Below, one piece after another: positions 29,183 to 42,350 of a stretch of DNA of 64,000 nucleotides. The stretch's first letter is position 1. The number at the start of each line of letters is the position of its first letter. The DNA is from Microbaculum marinisediminis (GTDB lineage Bacteria; Pseudomonadota; Alphaproteobacteria; Rhizobiales; Tepidamorphaceae). Below the pieces are notes generated by a model. That model did not search any database and was not told the origin of the DNA. It saw only the letters and a program-made list of their open reading frames with translations. The position numbers and the translations under genes are program-made. Location of the stretch: the NCBI RefSeq assembly GCF_025397915.1, contig NZ_JALIDZ010000012.1, positions 62,001-126,000 on the forward strand, read 5' to 3'.

Positions 29183-31293
29183 CCCTCCAGCTCGAGCACG
29201 ATGTTGCGGTAGCCGTCCATCCGGGCCGTCTGGTCTGCCTGTACGGCGATCGTGGTAATCGGCGTGTGGATGACAGCGGGCCCGGCCAGGCGGTTGCCCG
29301 GTTCAAGTCGGGTAAAGTCGTAGATGTCGGCCTCCACCAGCGCGCCGTGCCTTTCGGAAAAGACGGGACGCCGGCCGATCTTCGCCGCGCCTGCATCCGC
29401 GGCCCCTTCGGCCACCTTCGGAAGGTTCGGACGCTCGATCTTCCCGCTCGCCGTCAGTCGGAACATCGTCATCTCGACACCGGCCTCGCGATAGGCCGAG
29501 CCCTTGCCGAACTTGCGCTCGTACAGGGCCTCGAAGTCCGCGATCAGCGTCTCGAGACCGGCCTGGTCGAGTGGCGTCGCCGCGCGGATCGGCGTCGTGA
29601 CCTCGTGCACCTGCCGGCGATAGCGCAGGTCCACCGACCAGTTCAGGGCGATCCGGTCCTCTGGAAAGCCCTCGCTCAGGAGCTGCTCGCATGCCTGCTC
29701 GGCCAGCGGGGCGAAAATCGCGTTGACCTCTTCCGCGGAGGCCTCGGCCGGCAAGGTCGTGGTCGTCGAATACTCGTGGCGGACGTCGGCGGTGACCAGC
29801 CCGAAGGCGCAGTTGACCGACGCGGTATACGGAATGACGATCCGGCGCACTTGGAGTTCGCTGCCGAAGGCGGATGCCAGCATGCCGCACGAGCCGCCGA
29901 AGGAATGCAGAACGAATTCGCGCGGATCGAGACCCCGCTCGACGGTGATCTTGCGGATTAGGTCGGTGATCTGGGCCGAGGCGACGCGATAGATACCGAT
30001 CGCCGCCTCCTCCACGGAGACGCCGAGCGGACCGGCGATTCTGTCCTGGAACGCCCGGCGGGCACCGTCGGCGTCCAGCGACATGGAGCCCCGCAGGAAG
30101 TGGCCCGGATCCATGTAGCCGATCAGCAGCATCACGTCCGTCAAGGTCGGTTCGGTGCCGCCCAGCCCGTAGCATACCGGGCCGGGACGGGAGCCGGCCG
30201 AGCGCGGCCCGACGGTCGGCAGCTGCGTCTTCGGATCCAGCTGGATAATACTGCCCCCACCGGCGCCGATTGAAACAACATCGATCTTCGGCGCCACGTA
30301 GTGATACCGGTCGACGAGCGGTTCCCGGGCGAATTCGATCTCGCCCTTCTGAATGACGCCAACCTTGAAGGTCGTGCCACCCATGTCGGCGGCGATAATG
30401 TCGGCGTCACCCATCATGTCGCCGAGGAACTTCGCCCCGATGACGCCCGCCGCCGGCCCGCATTCTATCATGCCGACCGAGCGCTCGGAGGCCTCGTTCA
30501 CCGGCAGAAGGCCGCCATAGCCCTGCATCACCATGGTCTGGCCCCGATAGCCGTTGCGGCGCAGCTGGGCCTCGAGATCGTTGAGATAGTCCCGGGCGAT
30601 CCGGCCGGCATAGGCATTGATGACCGCCGTCGACGTGCGTTCGTACTCACCGGGAACCGGCGCGATATCGCTCGAAATCGTCACGTAGGTTTCCGGCGAG
30701 ACCCGCCTGATGACGTCCCGCACGGCGCGTTCGTGTTCGGGGTTGAAGAACGACCAAAGGAACGAGACCGCGATTGCCTCGACCTTCTTGTCTTCGACGA
30801 GGAACCGGACGGCCTGTTCGGCACTGGCCAGATCGATCGGCTCGACGATGTCTCCATCGCAATCGACGCGTTCCCGCACGCCGGCAATCGCATCGCTGGC
30901 GATCAGCGGCTCGGCCCGGCTGGTCGTCACCGGGTTCTTTATGCCGTCCTCGGTGAGCCCCGACCAGCGGCCGTAGGCCCCGCGCGTGACGAACAGCGTG
31001 TCCTCGAAGCCCTCGGTGGCGATGAGCCCGGTCGGCGCGCCGTCCCGCGTCAGCAGCGTGTTGTCGGCAACGGTCGAGCCGTGCATGAAAAGCGTCGTAT
31101 TTTCAAGCACCTGCTGCAGCGGAAGGCCCATGACCTCGACGGCGGACCCGATCGAGCTCAGGACGCCCGTGGCGAAGTCCGGAGGCGTCGAAAGCGCCTT
31201 GCCGATATGAATGTCCCCGGTCGACGATACGATGATCGTGTCGGTGCACGTTCCACCGACATCGGTCGCGACGAGATAGCTGATTTCAGTCAT
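29179..31293 (-). CDS. hyuA: hydantoinase A/oxoprolinase-type ATP-binding subunit
   Basis: A 704-residue HyuA-family subunit with an actin-like ATPase core: phosphate loop VATDVGGTCTD near residue 10, ECGPAAGVIGA and ADMGGTTFKVGVI. It activates the substrate amide by phosphorylation in family members. I chose the ATG at 31293, which starts the conserved N-terminus; a longer reading upstream overlaps the regulator gene. It lies 20 bases after the second XRE-cupin gene and heads the hyuA-hyuB-zinc subunit set. Confidence 0.92.
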   Translation of the reverse strand: MTEISYLVATDVGGTCTDTIIVSSTGDIHIGKALSTPPDFATGVLSSIGSAVEVMGLPLQQVLENTTLFMHGSTVADNTLLTRDGAPTGLIATEGFEDTLFVTRGAYGRWSGLTEDGIKNPVTTSRAEPLIASDAIAGVRERVDCDGDIVEPIDLASAEQAVRFLVEDKKVEAIAVSFLWSFFNPEHERAVRDVIRRVSPETYVTISSDIAPVPGEYERTSTAVINAYAGRIARDYLNDLEAQLRRNGYRGQTMVMQGYGGLLPVNEASERSVGMIECGPAAGVIGAKFLGDMMGDADIIAADMGGTTFKVGVIQKGEIEFAREPLVDRYHYVAPKIDVVSIGAGGGSIIQLDPKTQLPTVGPRSAGSRPGPVCYGLGGTEPTLTDVMLLIGYMDPGHFLRGSMSLDADGARRAFQDRIAGPLGVSVEEAAIGIYRVASAQITDLIRKITVERGLDPREFVLHSFGGSCGMLASAFGSELQVRRIVIPYTASVNCAFGLVTADVRHEYSTTTTLPAEASAEEVNAIFAPLAEQACEQLLSEGFPEDRIALNWSVDLRYRRQVHEVTTPIRAATPLDQAGLETLIADFEALYERKFGKGSAYREAGVEMTMFRLTASGKIERPNLPKVAEGAADAGAAKIGRRPVFSERHGALVEADIYDFTRLEPGNRLAGPAVIHTPITTIAVQADQTARMDGYRNIVLELEG

Positions 31294-31313
31294 GCGGCCG
31301 GGTTTCCTTGTCT

Positions 31314-31889
31314 TCAGTCTTGCGATGCTGCGCCGTTCGTGCGGACGGCTTCCACGACGAGAACCTGACTGTCGCCGCCGTCCGGGCGCCACGCGCCCTC
31401 GACACCGGCGTCGATGTGCAGGCTGTCGCCCCGGCGCAGCTTGATCGTCTCTCCATCCACGTCCACGGAAACGGAGCCCTTGAGGACGTGATAGAAAACG
31501 GGGTTGGCGGGATGCGGAATCGATGCGGCGGGGTCGGATGGCGTGACGATGCGCGAGGCCATCCGCGGATCCTGCAACGTCCGGACGAGCGGGGTCACGC
31601 CGTCGCCCAGGTCGGCGGCACGTGTGACGTCCGGCTGCGGAGGCTCGGACCGGGCCACCTCGACCAACTCGTCGAGCGTCAGTCCGAGTGAATCGACGAC
31701 CGCGACCATGGTCGCCAGCGCGGGATTTGAGCGCCCCGCCTCCAGCTCGCGAATTGCCCGCGGCGAAAGTCCCGCGGCGTTGGCAAGCTGGTTCTGCGTC
31801 ATCCTTTCACGCTCGCGGGCCTGCCGGACCTGGTGCCCGATACGGCGCAGCTCCCTTGGACCAAATAGCGGTGAAAGTCGGACGGTCAT
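31314..31889 (-). CDS. XRE-type regulator with C-terminal cupin domain (2)
   Basis: A 191-residue protein with an XRE helix-turn-helix (about 16-72; MTQNQLANAAGLSPRAIREL) and a cupin domain (about 120-185; FYHVLKGSVSVDVDGE, GDSLHIDAGVEGAWR). It differs in sequence from the other XRE-cupin protein of this operon, so they are not a recent duplication. It is the first gene of the ten-gene operon and probably regulates it; candidate operators lie just upstream. Confidence 0.9.
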   Translation of the reverse strand: MTVRLSPLFGPRELRRIGHQVRQARERERMTQNQLANAAGLSPRAIRELEAGRSNPALATMVAVVDSLGLTLDELVEVARSEPPQPDVTRAADLGDGVTPLVRTLQDPRMASRIVTPSDPAASIPHPANPVFYHVLKGSVSVDVDGETIKLRRGDSLHIDAGVEGAWRPDGGDSQVLVVEAVRTNGAASQD

Positions 31890-31894
31890 CGGCA

Positions 31895-31938
31895 GAAACT
31901 TTCATTTGGTTCCGAAGTATGGTCGTAAGTGAAATTTC
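31895..31938. promoter_or_regulatory. paired palindromes upstream of the hyu operon
   Basis: GAAA-C-TTTC (31895-31903) and GAAATTTC (31931-31938) are perfect palindromes with centres about 36 bases apart, just before the first gene of the operon. They fit dimer sites for an XRE regulator. The region is noticeably AT-richer than its flanks. Confidence 0.45.
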
Positions 31939-32712
31939 GTGTCAACGGAAAATCTCAATGCGCGCCGCATGTCTTCGGCAAGCTGTCCGGTTCGTATGGA
32001 TCTCCTCGGCAGATTCGCCCTGCGTATAGCCTGAGTTCGAATGGCAGAAATGGTCGTAACGGGCGTGCCCGCTTCGATGTAAGGGCGCGGTTCACCGAAT
32101 GAGGGCGGCCCGTTGCGCGGGGGGCGGAAAGCAAACACGGATCATTCCGTGCTTGCCGGCCGAACGGCTTCTGCGAAAAGCTTGATGGCACCCCGAATGA
32201 CGCCCTGTTGAGACGCAACGTCTTCCACACGCTCCAGTGAACACAGGTGCGGACCAGATAATGGATCCACGGCGCATCCTCCCTGCTCTTCCCGGCGCTA
32301 TCGAAGGCCGATACGAACCGCCGAGCCGCCCCGCACGCGCTGCCGCGAGCCGGCCGTCAGCCGGCTGCAAAACGCATCGGCCCTCGACGCTGAACGCCCT
32401 GTGGAAAACCTCGGCTGCGGAGAGCTGTTATGCGCGGGAACAGACTGCCCCCATGTGCAGGGCCTAAGGGCAAGCGTGCCCGGCAGGGCGCGGGAAGACG
32501 GGCGCCCCTCACCGGCGGGCTCTTCCGCCTGTCAGCGGCCCTCCCCGGCCGCCTGTCTCGCCATATTTAGGCGCAGGGCCGCACGACGGGGCCGACGATC
32601 AAGGACGCAACGATCCGGGAGACCGCGACGCCCTGCGAGAATCGCCAGGGCTCACCGGCGGAGGCCGGGCTTTCTAAGCCGGACGGAAAGAATGTCGAAA
32701 TGTTCGGGGAAA
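31939..32712. other. 774-bp gap without a recognisable gene
   Basis: No frame here has both a ribosome site and recognisable protein sequence. It holds several GC-rich inverted repeats, the clearest being GGGCA-AGCG-TGCCC (32468-32481) inside a larger foldable segment at 32418-32527. It separates the catabolic operon from the tRNA-Asp gene. Confidence 0.6.
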
Positions 32713-32789
<77 letters not shown>

Positions 32790-32967
32790 GAACGCGCGGG
32801 ATGTGTTCCCCGCATCAGGTTGCTTCGACTTAAGTGACCGCCCGATCCAAGTCAAGCGGCCCGATCGCGAATTCGGAGCAATCTGAGCCCCTATTCACGG
32901 AAATCTGCCGTCGCTGGCTATGTCCCTGATGTGAGGGACGATTCAAGGACGCCAACAACGGGAAAAA

Positions 32968-33043
32968 TGGTGGGCGGTGAGAGGCTCGAACTCCCGACAT
33001 CCACGGTGTAAACGTGGCGCTCTACCAACTGAGCTAACCGCCC
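32968..33043 (-). tRNA. tRNA-Val (TAC)
   Basis: Reverse strand: acceptor GGGCGGT pairs with ACCGCCC, discriminator A, encoded CCA. The D-arm GCTCAGTTGGTAGAGC and T-arm AGTTCGAGCCT are present. The anticodon loop TTTACAC gives TAC. The length is 76 with CCA. It lies 178 bases upstream of tRNA-Asp on the same strand. Confidence 0.97.
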
Positions 33044-33115
33044 TCGCCCGCTTTATCGCGGGTGCTTTCGATGTATCGCCCGCCCGGCGCATGCGCAAGG
33101 CACAACGACACATCG

Positions 33116-33150
33116 AAAAGCCCCGTGCCGTTGTCCGGACACGGGGCCTT
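33116..33150 (-). terminator. intrinsic terminator of hupB
   Basis: Arms GCCCCGTG and CACGGGGC (33120-33127 and 33140-33147) with a 12-base loop. Read on the reverse strand the stem is followed by TTTT, about 45 bases after the hupB stop. Confidence 0.85.
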
Positions 33151-33190
33151 TCGTCAGTCTGATCAAACAGGCGCCCGGAGGCGCCGCAGA

Positions 33191-33463
33191 TCACTTCACA
33201 GCGTCTTTGAGACCCTTGCCGGCCTTGAACTTCGGCAGCTTGGTCGCAGCGATCTGAATAGGCTCGCCCGTCTTCGGGTTACGGCCGGTCGAAGCCGCGC
33301 GCTCGGCGACGGAAAACGTCCCGAAACCGGCAATCTTCACTTCATCGCCACTCTTGAGGGCCCCCGTGATCGCGTCCAGCACGGCATCCACGGCACCAGC
33401 CGCCTGGGCCTTGGGGAGCGACGAGTCGTTCGCGACCTGCGCGATGAGATCGGCCTTGTTCAC
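33191..33463 (-). CDS. hupB: DNA-binding protein HU
   Basis: A 90-residue nucleoid protein that bends and wraps DNA as a dimer. The complete HU pattern is visible: MNKADLIAQVA at the start, GDEVKIAGFGTFSV, and the DNA-binding arm GRNPKTGEPIQI. The length is exact. It follows lon in the common lon-hupB order and has its own intrinsic terminator. Confidence 0.97.
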   Translation of the reverse strand: MNKADLIAQVANDSSLPKAQAAGAVDAVLDAITGALKSGDEVKIAGFGTFSVAERAASTGRNPKTGEPIQIAATKLPKFKAGKGLKDAVK

Positions 33464-33575
33464 GGTCTTATCCTTTCGTCCACGTTTCTAATAGGTGCAC
33501 TCGGCGAATCGCCGCCTGTACGCGGAGTTTAACGCCAGCGCGCCGAGAAATAAGGTGTTGTCGAGCCGACATCTA

Positions 33576-33609
33576 CAAAAAAGAAAACGCCCGCCGGCCC
33601 GGCGGGCGC
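33576..33609 (-). terminator. intrinsic terminator of lon
   Basis: Arms GCCCGCC (33589-33595) and GGCGGGC (33601-33607), loop of five. On the reverse strand it is followed by GTTTTCTTTTTT, directly after the lon stop. A textbook rho-independent terminator. Confidence 0.9.
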
Positions 33610-33625
33610 CTTCATATCGCCCCGA

Positions 33626-36049
<2,424 letters not shown>

Positions 36050-36199
36050 ATTTGATGTCCTCTCATATCAGGGGCAGCACACAGCATTACGCCAAGAGGA
36101 CGCGGCGGGTTACTGACCGGCCCTGAAAACGGCGCGCCGGGCCATCAACGGACCCGGACCGGTCGACTCGCTTCGCTGCGGTGCCGCAGTAGGTCGATC

Positions 36200-36231
36200 A
36201 ATAGGTGGCCACGCACCACAGCCAAGTCAAG
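36200..36231 (-). promoter_or_regulatory. possible heat-shock-type promoter of lon
   Basis: On the reverse strand CTTGAC (36226-36231) and CACCTATT (36200-36207) stand 18 bases apart, about 150 bases before lon. The -35 is one base from the heat-shock CTTGAA. The -10 is only loosely similar, so this is tentative. Confidence 0.3.
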
Positions 36232-36273
36232 TGGCGGTCCGGAACCGTCTGGCGGTCCCGGACGCCGTCAGGA

Positions 36274-37542
<1,269 letters not shown>

Positions 37543-37797
37543 TCGGTCACTCCACTTCGCCCCGCGGGCTTCAGGCCCTCCCGGAAAGCCGGTCCGGGGC
37601 TGTTTTGGCGTCGCCTCGCCCCGTCGGCGACGCACTTCACCTCGGTGTTATAGCCGCCACGCGACGCTCGGCCAATGCCACCATGCTAGGTACCCACACA
37701 TCAACAGACAATTAACGCTAATGTCGCCGGCCCAGGGTTCAAGCCCCTGCCCGTTCGGCCGTTTTGCGTCAGCGCCTGTCGCGGGTGCTCCAGCCCC

Positions 37798-38448
37798 TTA
37801 TTTCTTCTCCGGCGCCGGCTCCGGCTCCTGTGTCGGATCGCCGCGCTTGTCCATCACCTGATCGACGATGCCGAAGTCCTTCGCCTCCTGCGCGGTCAGG
37901 AAGTAGTCACGATCGAGCGTCCGCTCAATGGTCTCGTAGTCCCGGCCCGTGTGCTTCACATAGACCTCGTTCAGCCGACGCTTCATTTTCAGGATGTCCT
38001 CGGCATGGCGCTCGATGTCCGATGCCTGGCCCTGGAAGCCGCCGGAGGGCTGATGCAGCATGACGCGCGCGTTCGGCAGCGCGAAGCGCATACCCGCCTC
38101 GCCCGCCGTCAGCAGAAGCGAGCCCATCGATGCCGCCTGGCCGGTGCACAGCGTCGATACCGGCGGCCGGATGAACTGCATTGTGTCGTAGATCGCCATC
38201 CCGGACGTCACCACGCCGCCGGGCGAGTTGATGTACATGGCGATCTCTTTCTTCGGGTTCTCCGCTTCGAGGAACAGAAGCTGCGCCGTCACCAGCGTCG
38301 CCATGTGGTCCTCGATCGGCCCGGTCACGAAGACGATCCGCTCCTTGAGAAGCCGCGAGTAGATGTCGAAGGCCCGCTCGCCCCGGTTGGTCTGCTCGAC
38401 CACCATCGGCACCAGGAGGTTCATGTAGGTATCTATCGGATCACGCAT
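37798..38448 (-). CDS. clpP: ClpP protease subunit
   Basis: A 216-residue serine peptidase forming the ClpP barrel. The triad is visible: Ser in [10 protein letters not shown], His in [11 protein letters not shown], and Asp in the segment [15 protein letters not shown]. The C-terminal tail is slightly extended and Glu/Pro/Lys-rich. The ATG at 38448 has GGGAGA upstream. It lies between tig and clpX as usual. Confidence 0.98.
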   Translation of the reverse strand: MRDPIDTYMNLLVPMVVEQTNRGERAFDIYSRLLKERIVFVTGPIEDHMATLVTAQLLFLEAENPKKEIAMYINSPGGVVTSGMAIYDTMQFIRPPVSTLCTGQAASMGSLLLTAGEAGMRFALPNARVMLHQPSGGFQGQASDIERHAEDILKMKRRLNEVYVKHTGRDYETIERTLDRDYFLTAQEAKDFGIVDQVMDKRGDPTQEPEPAPEKK

Positions 38449-38648
38449 TTCGGTCTCCCAGTGTCATTCGTGCTGTGTCGCTCGTGCTGCGTCTTCCTCG
38501 TGGCGGCGCAGCGCATCGGCAATCCGGTGTCTCCGCCCGCCGATGCGCGCGTGCACGCGGCCCGCCCGGCCCGAACGAATCGTCGATCCGATGATAGGCC
38601 CTCGGGCGCACCGTTTGTCGAGCGGCGCGCCCTGCCGTCCTTAACGGA

Positions 38649-40103
38649 TTATTCCTTGTCGGCCTTCTTGGTGCGGCGACGCTTGGGCTTCTCGTCGTCG
38701 GAAGGCCCGTGGTCGTGGTCGTGGTCATGATCGTGATCATGGTGGTGATGATCGTGCTCCTCGTCGGGATCGTGGAACAGCTCATCCCGGGACACCGTCT
38801 TTTCCTCGACCGTGGCAAGCTCCAGAATGTAGTCGACGACCTTCTCCTCGAAGATCGGCGCCCGAAGCTCGGCCAGCGCGCCGGGGTTCTTCTGATAGTA
38901 CTCCCAGACCAACTGCTCCTGACCGGGGAACTGACGCACCCGGTCGATCATCGCCCGGTTCAGTTCCTCTTCCGTCACCTTTATTTCGTTCTTGTCACCG
39001 ATGTCGGCAAGGAGCAGGCCCAGCCGCACCCGCCGTTCGGCGATCTTGCGGTAGTCGGCCTTGCTGTCTTCCTCGGTCGCGCCCTCGTCGGCGAAGGTCT
39101 TGCCGGCGCGCTCCAGGTCCTGCGTCACCTGCTGCCAGATCGCCTCGAACTCGCTGTCGACCAGCTTCTCCGGCAATTCGAACTTGCAGGCCTCGTCCAG
39201 CGCGTCGAGCAGCTGGCGCTTGACCTTGCTGCGCGACTGCGTCTCGAAGTCCTTGCCGATCTGCTCGCGCACGGCGTCCTTGACCTTGTCGAGCGATTCC
39301 ATGCCGAGCGACTGGGCGAACTCGTCGTCGATCTTGATCTCGCCCGGCGCCTGGATCTCCTTGACCTTGACGTCGAACTCGGCCGCCTTGCCGGCCAGAT
39401 GCTCGGCCTGATAGGCCTCCGGGAACGTCACCTTGACCACGATGTCGCTACCCGCCTTCACGCCGGTGAGCTGCTCTTCGAACCCGGGAATGAACGAGTT
39501 CGAGCCGAGCTGGATCTGCGCGTCCTGATCGGCGCCGCCCTCGAAGGGTTCGCCGTCGAGCTTGCCGAGATAGTCGATGGTCAGCCGGTCGCCGGTCTCC
39601 GACGCCTCGCCGTCCTTGCGCGGCGCGAACGGGCGGTTCTGCTCGGCGATACGCTCGATGCTCTCGTCGACCACCGAATCCTCGACCTTCGCCACTTCCT
39701 TCTCGATCTTGATCTTCGAGAAATCGGGCATCTCGACCGGCGGCAGCACCTCGAACGTCACCGAATAGGCCAGGTCCGCCTTGCCTTCGAGGATCTGCTC
39801 GATCTCGTCCTTGTCCTCGGTCAGCGCGATCTGCGGCTGATAGGCGGGACGTTCCTCGCGATCGGTGATCGCCTGCTGGCTGGTCTCGTTGACCGCCTGC
39901 TCCAGGACCTCCGCCATGACCGAGCGGCCATAGACGCGCTTCAGATGGGCGATCGGGACCTTGCCCGGCCTGAAACCGCGAATGCGGACGCGATCCTTCA
40001 GATCGGTCAGGCGGTCGTTGAGCCGGGTATCCAGATCCCCGGCCGGGATGGTGATGCGGAGCTCGCGCTTGAGCCCTTCGTTGAGAGTTTCTGTGACCTG
40101 CAT
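38649..40103 (-). CDS. tig: trigger factor with His/Asp-rich C-terminal tail
   Basis: A ribosome-bound chaperone and peptidyl-prolyl isomerase of 484 residues. The N-terminal domain has the ribosome-docking loop region GFRPGKVP. The FKBP-like domain (about 160-245) includes DRLTIDYLGKLDGEPFEGG. The C-terminal chaperone domain follows. After the normal end, residues from about 441 form an unusual tail with about eleven His alternating with Asp and then a Lys/Arg-rich end (KPKRRRTKK). Such a tail should bind metal ions such as nickel or zinc. The ATG at 40103 starts the standard MQVTETLNEG. Confidence 0.97.
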   Translation of the reverse strand: MQVTETLNEGLKRELRITIPAGDLDTRLNDRLTDLKDRVRIRGFRPGKVPIAHLKRVYGRSVMAEVLEQAVNETSQQAITDREERPAYQPQIALTEDKDEIEQILEGKADLAYSVTFEVLPPVEMPDFSKIKIEKEVAKVEDSVVDESIERIAEQNRPFAPRKDGEASETGDRLTIDYLGKLDGEPFEGGADQDAQIQLGSNSFIPGFEEQLTGVKAGSDIVVKVTFPEAYQAEHLAGKAAEFDVKVKEIQAPGEIKIDDEFAQSLGMESLDKVKDAVREQIGKDFETQSRSKVKRQLLDALDEACKFELPEKLVDSEFEAIWQQVTQDLERAGKTFADEGATEEDSKADYRKIAERRVRLGLLLADIGDKNEIKVTEEELNRAMIDRVRQFPGQEQLVWEYYQKNPGALAELRAPIFEEKVVDYILELATVEEKTVSRDELFHDPDEEHDHHHHDHDHDHDHDHGPSDDEKPKRRRTKKADKE

Positions 40104-40172
40104 GACGTCTCGATCGCCTAACTGCGTTGTCCTGAAGTTCGTGTCGGAGGCGGTACGCGGCCGGAACGGGCC

Positions 40173-40257
40173 TGGTGCGGGCGGAGGGACTTGAACCCCC
40201 ACGGCTTGCGCCACGAGAACCTAAATCTCGCGTGTCTACCAGTTCCACCACGCCCGC
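40173..40257 (-). tRNA. tRNA-Leu (TAG)
   Basis: Reverse strand: acceptor GCGGGCG pairs with CGCCCGC, discriminator A, encoded CCA. It has a long variable arm as expected for tRNA-Leu. The anticodon stem CGAGA/TCTCG encloses the loop TTTAGGT, giving TAG. The T-arm is GGTTCAAGTCC. The length is 85 with CCA. Confidence 0.97.
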
Positions 40258-40647
40258 GAAACGGCCGGCGGGCGGCCCACGCATGGCGGCGGTCTATAAC
40301 ACACCGATTCCGACGGACGCCAGCGAAAATGGCCCGAAAGTAGGGGAAGCGCCAAATCGGCCATTCTCCCGTTCGGGCCTCCAATTTAGGAAGCCGCCGC
40401 GCCGGTGCCAACGGCCATGCCCTTGGGATGGGCGGTCCGTCGCGCGCCGGAAGCGACAAAAAAGCGAACATGACCGCAGCCGCGCCGACGCGGCGGGCCT
40501 CCCGCGACGGGACTTGTCCGCAAGAGACCCGAAAAGGCCCCCCGGCCGCGGAAGGCTTTGGGGAATGCTGTGTATGGCAACGCGCCCGCGCCGGCCGGAG
40601 ACAGGACGCCACCGGCCGGCACGACCTTCGAAACGGCCACGCCAACG
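40258..40647. other. 390-bp gap between tRNA-Leu and the TadG-like gene
   Basis: No convincing gene. It should hold the tRNA-Leu promoter near its low-coordinate end and the 3' end of the TadG-like transcript. An 84-codon reverse frame starting at a GTG lacks a ribosome site and looks non-coding. Confidence 0.5.
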
Positions 40648-42240
40648 CTACTTCGCGATCCGCAGCTCGGAGATTCGCGTGGCGATCTCCTTGAACACGG
40701 CCCGCAGCGTCGCGGAATCTGGCGAGTTGTAATACATATCCGACTGCGTCGCGCAGTTGCGCATCAGCGACTGGGTATCGGCGTCGTTCAGTTCGAAGGT
40801 GATCGTGAAAAGGTCGATGCCGTTGCCCTTCACCTCGTCGCACGCCTCGGCCGTCCGTTCGTCCATTTTCTCCATGAACGTGTATTTGTTCCGGGTGTCG
40901 ACCAGCCGGCCCGACGCCGCGTAACCGTACGGCCCGTACTCGGACTTGTTGGGGTTGTCCGTTCCGGCCATGTTCGAGCTCCATCGGCTTTCGGACGCGA
41001 CCTCGTTCTTGCCGTCGGTCAGCAGGATGATGATCTTGTGGTGATCCTCGGTCCCGTACGCCTTGCCTTCCGAGAAAGGCGCCGCCGGAGAAACAACCCG
41101 AAGCCCCCACATCAGACCTTCGGTGATGTTCGTGTAGCCGTTGGCCTGCATATCGCCGAGCGCGTCGACGATGTCGGCCTTCCGGTTCGTCAGCGACAGA
41201 ATCGGATTTGCCGTGCAGCCTTCGGCGGGACCGGGGGCGTTCCTTCCCCTGCTGTTCTGCGCCCGGACGCCGTTCGAATATTTGGCCGTATAGGCCTGCA
41301 GCGCCGCCTTCGACGGCCTGGGCCTCTTTTGAACTTTGTCGAGAACGTCGTTCAGATAACTGTTGGAATAGTCGCGCTCCGGATCACCCGCATCACCCGG
41401 CTCGTCCGGCGCGAAATACGGCACGAACAGCGTGTCCGGATCCGAGCTGGATGCCTCCGTATCCCTGATGTCGAGCGGATAGGCCCGCGCTTCGACGCAC
41501 CCCGGCCAGGACACGTTCGAAATCCGGTCATAGAGATCGAACCGCGTCAGCCCCTTTTCGACGAACTCCTCGTCGAAGGTCTCGCTGTGCAGGGGATTGC
41601 GCCCCTGGGTATCCATCCAGGACGCGTTCCGATTGCCGGTGCCGACGTTCACGGCGTGCGAGAACGGCACCAACGCCATGTCCAGAAGGGGATGCACCGT
41701 GGTTTCCCCGAACAGGTTGGCGACCAGCGTTTCGGCGGCGTCTTTCAGCGCCTCGATCTTCGACCCGCGCATCGAGCCCGTGTTGTCGAGCACCAGGACG
41801 ACCTCGAAGGAATCCTCGGAGCGCACGATCTCGGAATCGACGTTGGCGGGCAGGAATTCCACGCCGGCGAGATGCATGATGTAGGTCTCGACATCGGCTT
41901 TGGCGGCGAGGTTGATCTTGTCGGCGGACGCGACGGTCTTCAGCTCCTTGATCGTGATGCCCGCGCCCTCGCGGAAATTCTCGTGGAAGACTTGAGCGGC
42001 GAGCTCGTCGATTTCGTCCTGCGACATCGTATCGACCTGATGGGCGAGCATCAGGCCCGTCGCGTCGAGCGCCGTCTGAATGCGGGCACGCGCCGCATTG
42101 TAGCGTCCATAGTCGAGCGCTGAGCCGACCGCCAGAATGATCGGCAGAAGCGCGAACGCGAAGATGATGCCGACGTTGCCGCGCGCATCGGTGAGGAACG
42201 TCCGCCTGCGGTTCATGACCGCTTTTGAGCAGAACGGCAT
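40648..42240 (-). CDS. TadG-like pilus-assembly protein with von Willebrand A domain
   Basis: A 530-residue protein of the TadE/TadG kind. The N-terminal segment TDARGNVGIIFAFALLPIILAVGSALDYGR matches the TadE-like helix that anchors such pseudopilin-like proteins. A von Willebrand A domain starts near residue 148, with the metal-site motif DNTGSMRG and LTDGKN further on. The ATG at 42240 has GGGGAGG upstream. TadG proteins usually belong to tight-adherence pilus clusters, but no other tad gene is in this window, so this is an orphan copy. A role in the cell surface or adhesion is inferred only from the family. Confidence 0.88.
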   Translation of the reverse strand: MPFCSKAVMNRRRTFLTDARGNVGIIFAFALLPIILAVGSALDYGRYNAARARIQTALDATGLMLAHQVDTMSQDEIDELAAQVFHENFREGAGITIKELKTVASADKINLAAKADVETYIMHLAGVEFLPANVDSEIVRSEDSFEVVLVLDNTGSMRGSKIEALKDAAETLVANLFGETTVHPLLDMALVPFSHAVNVGTGNRNASWMDTQGRNPLHSETFDEEFVEKGLTRFDLYDRISNVSWPGCVEARAYPLDIRDTEASSSDPDTLFVPYFAPDEPGDAGDPERDYSNSYLNDVLDKVQKRPRPSKAALQAYTAKYSNGVRAQNSRGRNAPGPAEGCTANPILSLTNRKADIVDALGDMQANGYTNITEGLMWGLRVVSPAAPFSEGKAYGTEDHHKIIILLTDGKNEVASESRWSSNMAGTDNPNKSEYGPYGYAASGRLVDTRNKYTFMEKMDERTAEACDEVKGNGIDLFTITFELNDADTQSLMRNCATQSDMYYNSPDSATLRAVFKEIATRISELRIAK

Positions 42241-42350
42241 TTTCCGCCTCCCCTGTTGAGACAGGAATTATTTTGCCCTTGCCGCTCTGGTTACCGCAGG
42301 GGAATTAAATCTCTATTGAAAATTTGAGTTAATGTCCGTCCACTATAATT

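Noticed and set aside
31955-32230. 91-codon reverse frame in the gap before tRNA-Asp
   Set aside because: GTG start without ribosome site, Arg/Pro-rich product with no family resemblance.
37738-37743. heat-shock promoter of clpX
   Set aside because: A perfect reverse-strand CTTGAA is present, but the best -10 (CATTAG) is badly spaced and weak.
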